Made by a program: the position numbers and the translations under genes | Part shown: positions 11,441-20,370 of the stretch, piece after piece | Layout of the letters: each line of letters opens with the position of its first letter | How positions within the stretch are numbered: the first letter of the stretch is position 1 | Assembly (NCBI GenBank): GCA_002224055.1 | Contig: AZLU01000353.1 | Coordinates: 1 to 28,224 of the forward strand | Source of the DNA: Pezizomycotina sp. ARF18 | Taxonomy: Eukaryota; Ascomycota | Reading direction: 5' to 3' | Length of the DNA: 28,224 bases | Notes under the pieces: model-generated | What the model was told of the DNA's origin: nothing | The model's input: only the letters and a program-made list of their open reading frames with translations | Databases searched by the model: none

Positions 11441-11472
11441 TTCCGGCCTCATTCCGGCCTCTATTCCGGCCT
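11441..11472. repeat. TTCCGGCCT motif cluster 1
   Basis: Three exact copies of TTCCGGCCT lie at 11441-11449, 11452-11460 and 11464-11472, spaced 11 and 12 bp start to start. The same nonamer recurs in a second cluster about 1.3 kb downstream. Confidence 0.85.
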
Positions 11473-12780
11473 TTGGCATGCTGGTTGGAGGCCCTGCCGA
11501 AGCCGGTAATTTAGGGGCGCATTACCCTAGAGCGGGTTTCGTTAGAGAGTTCTAGCTTCTACCGATGAGTTCCTCCCACCTTTATTCGGGCTTCCAACCC
11601 TGAAGAGAATTACACACGATTCGCAGCTTCCGCAGCTAAATGATTCACGATTATAGAGAATGAAGGGTTGATAACAACTCAAGGCTAATGATTGGAAGAA
11701 AACTACCACGCCAAAGCGGCAGTTATTCCTCCAGGTCCTGTTTTTTTCTCTCTTTCTACTCTCAAGCTGGAAATGTCTCCGAGATCGTGAGATCAATATA
11801 TTAAAAGCCCCCGGTACCGTACTGAGTAAAGTATAGAAGCATTACTTGCTCTTGTACTCTATCATTAATTCTGGAAAATCCAACCAATTATGGAGTCCAC
11901 TTGAAAATGCAGCTCGAAATACGCACCGTTTGATTGATCCCACTCCTCGGAGTACATCCATTTGCAATGACTGAACTCTTCTTTCCATCTCAACTTTTTT
12001 TTTTTTTTTTTTTTGCTTTTCTTCTTCTTCATTTCCCACACATTTCTTTTTCATTATTATATGCCTTTTTTTTTTTTTTTTTTTTTCGTTTCTGCACACA
12101 TTATTGTCACAATTTTATGCATCTCCAACAAAGTGCATCTTTTTGCCTCATTGGCCCACCAGATCAGACAAGCAGTTGGTAACTTGAATTATCCACTGGA
12201 GGCTCCAGCTGGTAACTTGGAAAAGGTGAACAGCAATGTTCCACGCCACTTCGTTTACACACGACACTGAAACCGGTTCACGGCCCTCAGTCTATATCTC
12301 TCTCGGCCTGTCTTTCTACTGAATGCATCGAGAGCTCCTCTGGAATAAAAAACCACAGACGCACCCAACACTCAATCCCAAAATCAAAATATAGTGGGGA
12401 TGTTGCAGGTGACACATGTGAGTCTTCTTCGTAGGTACAGGATGAACTTCGACTCCGTAATCGCTTTCGGGCTGCCACGTGGGGGATCATGTTGGGACCA
12501 GTACTACCGTACGAACTACATTTCACTCTCTCGCACTTTTCACTTGCCAAATGCTTCATTCTCGTTTACGATCGAGTGCGTTAATAGCTTTTGACTTCGA
12601 GCACTCTCGGGAAAAGCCCGAAGAAAAGGAAAGAAAAAAAAAAGTAAAAAAATAAAAAAAGAACACGCACCAAATTTTCCAAGTTCTGCACTTTTCTTTT
12701 CTTTTTTTTCCTCCTCCACGCTAAATATTGCTTTTTTACTACTTGACACACACCCAAAGATCCCTTCCCGCCTTGCTGTA

Positions 12781-12834
12781 AGGCCGGAATTGAAACGTTT
12801 CTTTCCGGCCTTCTATTTTCCGGCATTCCGGCCT
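12781..12834. repeat. TTCCGGCCT motif cluster 2
   Basis: The motif occurs as AGGCCGGAA (12781-12789, inverted), TTCCGGCCT (12803-12811), the near copy TTCCGGCAT (12818-12826) and TTCCGGCCT (12826-12834). Confidence 0.8.
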
Positions 12835-12983
12835 CTTGGCTCGCTAATTCACTTACAGATTTTGTACGTGTTTCGTGTTTAATACAGTGAAAAAAAAAAA
12901 GGAAAGAAAAGGGGAAACGTGCTGAGGGATATCTCTGCACGCTTATAATCTTTAATATATAGATTGAGGATTGAGCAGGCTCC

Positions 12984-13020
<37 letters not shown>
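12984..13020. repeat. T20A17 inverted homopolymer
   Basis: A run of 20 T is followed directly by 17 A, a perfect inverted repeat with no spacer that could fold into a long A:T hairpin or extrude as a cruciform. Confidence 0.9.
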
Positions 13021-13453
13021 GAAATTCATATAGCGTACTCTGTTCCACGATACTCGTTTCTGAGAGCTCACTACGCTCTAATCCTAGAGCTCTGTTACGG
13101 GGGAAAAGATCTATCGGCCATTACACACGAAAAAATGTCCTTAAGTATCTAAGACACTTTTTTGTTCCAACTAATATATCAGGCGAATAGGAACTTTGTA
13201 ATAATCAGGCTTGTACTCTTTTTTTCCCTCGGGCAGCTCTGCTGGGATGTATAAAACTTCTACTGATAGCGCATGAAGCTGTGCGATACGGAGAAGGCTT
13301 ATACTCCATGGACTTTTCTAGCTCTTGCATGGTATGTCTGGCATTGAGCGGGGTTCTGCCCCTGCCCCCAAAGGAGTTCGCCTTTACCTTAACACAAACA
13401 CATGCAGCCGATGCATGCAAGGTCTTGTCAACAACAACAACAAAAAAATTATA

Positions 13454-13597
13454 GATGCTGTTGTAGCCTTTCCCCATTCCTTGGCATCTAACCTCTTGGT
13501 ATCTAGCTACTATAAATAGTGTTTTTCCACTACCGGCCTATACCTTTAGCTAGCCAGCACTTCACTACTTAGCTTAATTAATCAAGTTTTTTACTAA

Positions 13598-13629
<32 letters not shown>

Positions 13630-13671
13630 CTCTTTTACCAGTATATTTCCACACACAGTGATCGCAGATGC
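13454..13671 (+). mobile_element. Solo LTR, copy 2, with target-site duplication
   Basis: The LTR spans 13459-13666 (208 bp), begins TGTTG and ends CGCA. It is flanked by the direct repeat GATGC (13454-13458 and 13667-13671), the 5-bp duplication expected of LTR-retrotransposon integration. Inside are GGCATCT and GGTATCT motifs, a TATA box TATAAATA (13511-13518) within the palindrome ACTAT-AA-ATAGT, a conserved block with TTTTTCCACTACCGGCCTAT, and a CT-rich microsatellite (about 13601-13634). There is no internal coding region next to it, so it is a solo LTR left by recombination between two LTRs, or a very small non-autonomous element. Confidence 0.85.
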
Positions 13672-14854
13672 TAGTTTTAGGCTTGCCTTTTCCAACTTCG
13701 GGTATTCCTGCCCGATATTTTTTATTAGCAATCGTTTATCTTATTTGAAACTTTTTCATTGATGATAAGGGCCAGTACTTCGAGTGGATGACCGAAACCC
13801 CTTATATTCATTCTCGTACGCGGATAGATTAATATTCAACCGAGAAGAGCTCGAGATAATACGTAATGGATTCCTACTGATTTGATCGTTTAAAGGCATC
13901 AAGAAGACCGCATTTGGCATTTATATTCGTGTGAGATCGCTCTAGGACTTAGTATCTACCAAGTGTGGATAATAGGGCCCAAAAAAGGGTTCGTGTCCAC
14001 ACTAAAACTACTTAGCTATTTAGTGAAAGCTAAGGGTTCGTTAGATCGCTACACGCTCTATGGTGTTATCATTGTGGTCTGAACTCTATTCGAAGCTGGA
14101 TAACCACTGTTTGTTTGTTTTACTTGGTTAATCTAGGCCCAAACGATATTGTATGTATTACGTACTGCGAATACTAGAAATCATTCGATAAAAGCGATTC
14201 GATTACCCGAGTTTGTGCCGTAGGCAGGATTTATAAATATATCTCTGTTCTACGAAATCCCTTCGATGAATTTCTAAGAGCGTCCGGCGAGACTAGCAGC
14301 GTGCTACCAGGGAACTAGCCCTAAATGGCCTGGCTTCACGACTTAAACTGACTCTATGACTACCTAGTATGAACACAAATGGCTGATATATAATATATAT
14401 AGTGCATACTTGATTTCCGAAAGGAATAAGCAAATAATATATATTGTCTTTAGAAATATTCATGAAACCATCTGTATTCTCCGTTGGCATATTGTATACC
14501 GCTTCGCCAAACTTTAAGTATTTTAGCCAGCTTCCTCTTGCAACAAATTGTGATGTGTTTTGTTAGATCGAAACCTCTTTGAGTTCGCGCTATAGGGAAT
14601 GTACTGATATTTCTATCACTACTTAAGTACTTGGGAAAACTGTCAAATGATATAGCAGGAATCCATCGCGTTTGTAAATGTGTTAGAGAAAATAAACGAC
14701 GGCGTTTATTTATAATAATATATTCATGTTTATAGAAATGAAAACAATTCACGCGTTACCCGGACCGTAGAATAAAGGTAAAAAAGGCAAGAAAAAGCAC
14801 AAGAAAAGACATGCATCTGTCACAAGAATAACATAGCTCATATAAGAAACCTTT
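13672..14854. other. Gene-free spacer
   Basis: These 1.2 kb lie between the solo LTR and the 3' end of the ING-family gene. The sequence is of mixed composition with dense stops in all frames. No repeat, RNA gene or recognisable peptide was seen. Confidence 0.55.
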
Positions 14855-17156
14855 TTAATATCGTGAGTGGGAGCGGGAATGTTTGCTCGTCGTCGTCGTC
14901 GTCGTCGTCGTCGTCCTACAATCGTTGCAATACATTTCTCTGTACGTACAAGGAAAAATAACGATTAGCTCGCATTCTAGACAATCTATACTAAATAGGG
15001 AGGCGAAGAATAAAAAGGGTATACCCTTAGGACCTGGCATGTGAGATAGCCCAACGCAGGGCAAGTGGAACCATTCCCGTTTACAATCCGGACCATCACA
15101 CGCGACCATCTTACCATACGAGACCTGGTTGCAGTAGCAGTACCTCATCTCGTCGGCCTCGTCGCCTTCAATTTCGTCTTCATCTTCTTCCTCTTCCACC
15201 TTTACGGGTTCAGCTTTGGAGACAGCCGGCGCCTTTGAACTTGTGGCAGGAACAGGAGCCGGGGCCTCGACAGGTGGTTTCTCCTCCACCTTGGCGACGG
15301 GGGCATCGACCGGAGCTGCGGCTTTAGCTGGGCGGTCCTCGCGCGGCACGCTCTTCTTGGTCGCCGTCGACGGGTCGGTGAACCTGCACCCGCTTCGGCG
15401 CTTTCGGCCGGTTGAAGAGATTCTTTTGCGCTTGTGTGCTCGTGACCACCGGATTCCACGGCGGCAGCGCTAGATTCGGCGCGCGGAGGATGTTCTGCTC
15501 CAGGCGGGGTGCCTTTGCCTCATCCTTTGAGGAAGATTGAGTCTTGGATTGTTTGCTTCGCGCGGCACTTGGCTTTACTGCTTGCACTGGGAGGTGCGCC
15601 GTGGCTGGATACCGGGGGATTAGGGACTTTTTGAGAGGCGTCTGGCCTGGAGCTGCAGGGTCGTCTGAAGCCTTGTGGGAAGGTGTTGCTGCTTTTGGAG
15701 ACATTGCGTTGAGCGTCCTACAAATGCAAAAATTGTTAGCCTCTGATAAGCGCGGAAGAAAACCAAAAAAAAGATAATAAAAAGATGATTTAAAAAGAAA
15801 AAAAGTTAAACCTAGCAAGAGCATTATCAACCGTGACAACTGAGCATAGAATAGAGGGGCGCTTACTTCCGCTTATTGCGACTCTCCGAAGACTGCCCTG
15901 ATGATTTCTTCTTTGAAGTCGCAGTAACGGGAACACTTATCGACAATGCCGAAGGCGACCGCTCCCGAGGCGTGGCTGCTCCGCCAGCAGCGTTGCCATT
16001 TGAAACGTGATTGTTGGCCTTTTCGGCAATCTTTCGCCGCTTGGAAGACGGGCACCGCTGCCCGGCGCCGAGGAAGCTGCGAGAGACGGAGACTTGGAGG
16101 TTCCATGGATGCCGTGGATTCCGTGGTGGGCCGCAGCGGCTGAGTGAGCATCGGCGTCCTTTTTGTGCTTGGAGCCGTGTCCCGATTTTTTGGTGGATCC
16201 AGACGCGGGGATTGGGCCTGTTCCATCGTCGTCATCGTGAGGTTTCCCAGCGTACGCCGGGGCTGCGTTCCTTTTAGCCGACTCCTTTTTAGATTCCGCC
16301 CTGGATGGTCCGCCGCTCTCGTTCGCAAGGGCATCGCGGTACGCCTGGTGTTGGGCCTGACGCTGAACATGGTGCTGGTGTACGTGGCCGTGGTGCTGGT
16401 GAGCCTGGTGGGGGAACGGGACGGAAACGGCTGTTGAGGCTGGTGGTGAGGCAGAGGTTGTGCGGCGGCTTTAGTCGGTACCGGCGTTTCGTAGGCCCAG
16501 TGGTCTGGATTCCCGTCCTTGGTTATGACGTCGACTTCCTTCGAAGCCGCAGAGTACGCGTCGTCGAGGCGGGCGAGCTGCTTGTTCAGTGCGTCCGCGG
16601 CCGTCGAAATGACGTGGATCTTTTCGTCCAAGGTGAGGAGGAGGTCGGAAATCACCCATCGGATCTGCTGCATGCGGAACGTCCGCGAAGGGGGACAAGG
16701 TTCTCGTTCATCTGGAGGAGTTCCGGCGAGTCTGGTTCAGCGCGTTCATGTCATCTTGGCACCGTTTAAGCCTCTCCATCACTAGTAACTGTTCGAGGGC
16801 CTGGTCGTAGCCAGCGGGGTCATCCGCGGCTGGGTCGAGCGGGCGAGTTCGACGTAATCGCGGAGCTGCTGTTCGGGCCGCATGCTTTCGCGTCGACTTC
16901 ACGGAGCAGGGTAAAATGACGGATCGTTTCTCGCGGGAGGCATCTATAGCGTCGGTGAAAGCAGCGAGGCCAGGATAAAATTTGTTGATGGAGGACAGCT
17001 GCGATGTGAAAGCGGAATCAGGCGAAGGGAGACCTCGTCCGTAGGACTGGGGGGTGGCCGTCTTGCGCGAGCTGGTGGTCGTCCGGGAATGTCGCGGCGG
17101 TTGAGCGCGGCGGGAGGCCAACGAAGGCGTAGTTGTCGTCGTCGTCGTGGCTGCAT
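14855..17156 (-). CDS. ING-family PHD-finger chromatin protein (frame interrupted)
   Basis: ING proteins (yeast Pho23, Yng1, Yng2) bring histone acetyltransferase or deacetylase complexes to H3K4-methylated chromatin. The N-terminal ING domain is seen as RHFTLLREVDAKACGPEQQL (after one frame correction), ALEQLLVMERLKRCQDDMNA, QMNENLVPLRGR, MQQIRWVISDLLLTLDEKIH and NKQLARLDDAYS. A long His/Ser/Lys-rich linker follows. The C-terminal PHD finger has its Cys/His ligands in place: MRYCYCNQVSYGKMVACDGP, DCKREWFHLPCVGL and EMYCNDC; the Tyr and Trp that form the H3K4me3 cage in this family are present. It ends in nine Thr and SKHSRSHSRY. Introns: 15718-15866 (GTAAGC...TGTAG) and 14940-15024 (GTATAC...TACAG), the latter splitting the PHD. 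The ATG at 17156 needs one extra G to enter the coding frame. Several further single-base breaks occur. At about 690 residues it is longer than yeast Pho23 (330). The complex it joins is not decided by sequence. Confidence 0.88.
14888..14914. repeat. (CGT)9 microsatellite coding for poly-Thr
   Basis: Nine perfect CGT units (ACG on the coding strand) encode Thr9 immediately after the last PHD-finger cysteine pair of the ING-family gene. Confidence 0.9.
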
Positions 17157-17878
17157 TGTTTACTTCCCTCGTTCTCCTTCCACACGCACTAAGAAATCGT
17201 CTCGATGAAGTGTTGTTTGGCCGGTGGTGAATTTTCAAATAACCGAGTATCAGTAAGAATCGAAACCGGGCAATGATCAAAGTATATCTCTCCTTCACTA
17301 CACTGGCAGGACGTGCTCCCTACCCCCTTCTGTGCTACGAAGAATTGAAGACGATGCGCATCGATGCAGAAAATAGTGGGCTGGAGAAAAAAAAGGAAAC
17401 TAAACTCTTCGGAAGGGAGAATTAATAGAAGGGGAATTCCGAATTGTGTATTGTTCTCGGCAAAGAGGAGGAAATAGAATTTCCCTATTATTATCGTGCT
17501 TTAGAAAATTAACCAGTTCCTCGCCTGGTGACTAAATATACACCCCCATGAATGAAGTAAACAATTGTGGAATCTATCAAAGACTAAAAACACCGATACT
17601 TTATGCGGAGACGAGGGGATATATCATAATTAGCAGGACTGCCCGAAAATTTACTTTGCCTTTTCTTTCTTTCTTTTTTTTTTTTTTTTCGGTTGCAACA
17701 TACACTGACTGACATTCAACCCCACCAAACACAGTCCAACGACAACGACGCCCTAGAATCCGGGCATTGCTTCCCGATTTCACGCGAAGGCTACCGCAGG
17801 CCGTCGCCTTCGTCGAACGTAGAACATCCAGCTTGTTCAGCTTCTGCTTGTTCATCTAGGAGCTAGCTACCCGCTCAA
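17157..17878. promoter_or_regulatory. Divergent promoter region
   Basis: A 720-bp spacer separates two divergently transcribed genes, the ING-family gene (-) and the membrane-protein gene (+), and is probably a shared promoter. It contains T-rich tracts (about 17663-17690). An 84-codon minus-strand frame at 17601-17855 starts with a true ATG, but it runs into Lys codons made by the T tract and shows no family resemblance, so I do not call it a gene. Confidence 0.45.
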
Positions 17879-18615
17879 TTGGGCCTTGAGTTTTTTGGCC
17901 CAGGGAAAGTGCCCGACAATGTCGGCAAATACTCTGCTCCTCAGGTTCAGCCTGCGCCTCGAAATCTAAGTCAAAGCAGGCTGATATTCCAGCGAATGAA
18001 GGAATTCGGGGAAGTAGCTATGTATCGGCATCTTCGGGTACGCATTTTTGAGACGTTCAATTGCTGATATCTCAGACCGTTGCCTACGGATATTTTTGTA
18101 TATATATGCATGTATAACGGATATGGTTTGCTGAATATACTAAATTTTGGAAGACACTGCTAAAAAAATTCCTTTTTTTCGCCTCTTTTAGTACGAGGCT
18201 ACACGCTTCAAATGACGAAAGAGCTTTCCTTATATACAAGACTCCCGAGCTTCGATACGGGCACTCGAAGCCAAGCAGTCAGCGTCGACATACCTACGGC
18301 ACAAGGCCTAATTGGCTCATCTCCTACCTCTTCCTCTCCCCCCTGTTCTTCTTCTACGTCTTCCGAAACTCCTTTGCTACCGGAGTACTCCGACTCATCA
18401 ATCTGTTTCGATACAATCGAACGCTCGGTCTTCGACCATATGAAAAGATAGAGGCCAACCTATTCCGGGCAGCGGCAGTGTTACAGCCGACGACGGCGGA
18501 GAATTCCTCCAGGAGTCTCGCTCGCTTTCCCAGCCGAGATCACCGCCTCACGGGCGACAGGCTTGACAGCAGGTTAAAGCGCCACGGCTGGCGGCTGGTC
18601 TTCGTGGAGGAATGA
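17879..18615 (+). CDS. Uncharacterised membrane protein, possibly mitochondrial (frame interrupted)
   Basis: Exon 1 encodes LGLEFFGPGKVPDNVGKYSA and then LIFQRMKEFGEVAMYRHLR. An intron from GTACGC (after RHLR, about 18036) to CTTTTAG at about 18189 joins it to YEA. After a frame change near 18200 the protein continues DERAFLIYKTPELRYGHSKP, a hydrophobic segment NWLISYLFLSPLFFFYVFRN (about 18308-18367), then LRLINLFRYNRTLGLRPYEK and a basic tail to TGA 18613-18615. No ATG opens the frame: the first codon after an in-frame stop reads ATTGGGC, where ATGGGC would be expected, suggesting one extra T in the start codon. The short basic N-terminus and single membrane span would fit a mitochondrial inner-membrane protein, but I do not recognise the family. 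It may continue into 18964-19961. Confidence 0.55.
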
Positions 18616-18963
18616 GATGCGGTGGGTAATGTTCCAGACTGGGACAAGATACCGCGGTTGCGGACGCAGGCTTCTTAGAGGATAGCGGTACCCGTTTGGG
18701 CAACGGTGGTGTCTCCTCGGGCTGGGGGTCTCCGCAAAACCCGGGCGCGAACAGGAAGCAGCTGATTCAGCACCGAGGGTTAATAAGGACGCAGCCGTCG
18801 GCAAGGCGGTGGAGAACCCCACCCCGCTGCCTGCTGACCGCGCGTACGCGAATCCGTGTCGGTCCCGGATGTGGGGATGAAGGCGGCTCGGACCGGCGTA
18901 CAAAAGAACGGATGTTTGCAGAAAAGAGCTTTATTACGGTGTCGGTGTTAAATCGGGGTAAGA
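18616..18963 (+). other. Probable coding or spacer sequence, unresolved
   Basis: This GC-rich stretch keeps protein-like composition in shifting plus-strand frames, for example PRVNKDAAVGKAVENPTPLP (about 18772-18831). It could join the membrane-protein frame upstream to the disordered region downstream. GTAAGA at 18958 is a good donor-like site. No known domain was seen. Confidence 0.3.
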
Positions 18964-19961
18964 ATGGGATCAGCAGCAGCAGGAACAGGAGCAGAAGCAG
19001 CCTCGACGGACGTGGAAGAGTCAAGGCATATTCAGGTTGAAAGCGGGTACGTACCGCCGCGAACTAGGTTCGCCGTCAAAGGGCCGGCCGTGGAGAACTC
19101 TGCATCCGGACGTAGTCCACAGAGTTCACAGACAAATGTCAAGACAGATTCTGGCCGAGCATTAGGAGGCGCAGGGAAAGATACCAACGCTCAAACATCG
19201 CGGGGACACAATCCGCCAACGTGGCGGTCGGGAGCGAACAACGACTCTGTACTTGTCGGATCCAGACAAGTGCAGCAAGCCATAAGAAATGGTTCAGCTC
19301 CGGAACAGAGCAAAGACAAACGCAGGCTACAACACAGTCCATACCAATTATAAAAGTCGCGTCAGGTCCGAGGACCGCTACAAAAACGAGGGACGTACCG
19401 AGTGTAAAGTCACCTGCCAAGAAGGTTGAAGAAAACATTAAAATGGTAGGGGACAAAGCGGAATCGAGCGTTCGGCGTGACGACGCCACAAAGAAAATCA
19501 CAGAGATCAAGTCTAAAACCGATACCAGGGGCCAGACTGCAAACAAGGAAGCGAGTCAAGCGCCGTCTTCAGCTACGATTACGAGCTGTGAGAAAATTGG
19601 ACCCTCTCAAGCCGCAGCGAAGGAAGATAAATCAAAGGAAGCGGCCCAGCCGAAGCCCAAGGAGGAGCCCAAGGAGGAGCCCAAGGAGGAGCTCAAAGAG
19701 CAGCCAAAGAGCAGCCCAAAGAGCAGCCCAAAGAGCAGCCCGAACAATCCCAGCCGGCGACAGCCGGCCGGAAACTCCAAGAGAGTCAACCGACAGCTGC
19801 TCCTCAGAAAGCACAAGCACAAAAGTGAAGCCAAAGCCTCAGCAAGCGACCACTAGTAATAATAAAAATAACGGAAGGCTACCCCAAAGTCTCGGTCTTC
19901 AGCCAAAGGCAAAGAACCCGAAACGGAGAGCAAACCGTGGTGGAAGTTCTGGGCTACATGA
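18964..19961 (+). CDS. Disordered Lys/Glu/Pro/Gln-rich protein or C-terminal region (frame interrupted)
   Basis: ATG 18964 opens MGSAAAGTGAEAASTDVEES and a polar Ser/Lys/Thr/Ala-rich chain continues through frame changes. It runs into a short tandem repeat (about 19659-19742) of KEEP units followed, in the next frame, by KEQP units, and finishes in a distinct aromatic tail, SKPWWKFWAT, stop TGA 19959-19961. Frame breaks near 19702 (CCC read as CC), 19824 (one A short) and 19884 (one C short) are all homopolymer contractions. Another lies near 19320. No folded domain is visible. The ATG follows a donor-like GTAAGA, so the start may be internal, and this may be the C-terminal half of the gene at 17879-18615. 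Function unknown. Confidence 0.5.
19659..19742 (+). repeat. Degenerate 12-bp tandem repeat in coding sequence
   Basis: About seven units resembling CCCAAGGAGGAG, then CCCAAAGAGCAG, encode KEEP/KEQP tetrapeptides. The change of frame at the boundary is one C short. Confidence 0.8.
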
Positions 19962-20344
19962 CGCACGGAAGACTCTCTTTGATCAACTTCATGTATAGTA
20001 TCTCTCTCTATTTTATATAAGTAGACGGTTGGGAAAAGGAAAAAAAGGAATTTAATACAGATAATATTAATCTCGACTTTCCTACCTCACGTTCTCCAGA
20101 GGTGAGGCGAGATGTAAAGATAATTGTTGTCAAGTAAGCGCAAACGATCGAGGAATCACCAAGACCAGGATGAGAGGTATTCGGTCTAATCTATTTTCTT
20201 TTTCCCTCCCTTTCCCTTCAAATCCTAATCCGATATCAAATCCGAGAGTTCTCACGCTCGCTCGCTCGGATCGTGGTCAGACACGTTTAACCCCAGAGTT
20301 CGGTTAAAGTCGAGCGCACGCAGAGCTTTTAGGCAACCACACAC

Positions 20345-20370
20345 AAAAAAAAAAAAAAAAAAAAAAAAAA
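20345..20370. repeat. A26 homopolymer
   Basis: An uninterrupted run of 26 A sits in the spacer downstream of the disordered-protein gene. Confidence 0.9.

Larger units (their letters stand above)
10422..13453. other. Gene-poor spacer
   Basis: I see no protein of a recognisable family in six frames over these 3 kb. The larger frames are made of Lys, Phe or Leu encoded by A and T runs. The stretch holds T20 at 11995-12014, T21 at 12066-12086, the T20A17 palindrome at 12984-13020, and two clusters of the TTCCGGCCT motif. The first few hundred bases should contain the promoter of the indoleamine dioxygenase gene. Confidence 0.5.

Noticed and set aside
12581-13048. 155-codon minus-strand open frame rich in Phe and Lys
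   Set aside because: Its length comes from T and A homopolymers, it reads through the T20A17 palindrome, and no part resembles a protein family.
13063-13093. Inverted repeat AGAGCTC...GAGCTCT
   Set aside because: Seven-base arms built on the self-palindromic GAGCTC are expected by chance in a window this size, and nothing else marks the site.
15324-16785. Long plus-strand frames opposite the ING gene
   Set aside because: They are antisense shadows of GC-rich coding sequence; the minus strand carries the ING and PHD motifs.
17601-17855. 84-codon minus-strand frame with a true ATG in the divergent promoter
   Set aside because: The second half is encoded by a T-rich tract, no family resemblance is seen, and it sits where the two neighbouring promoters should be.
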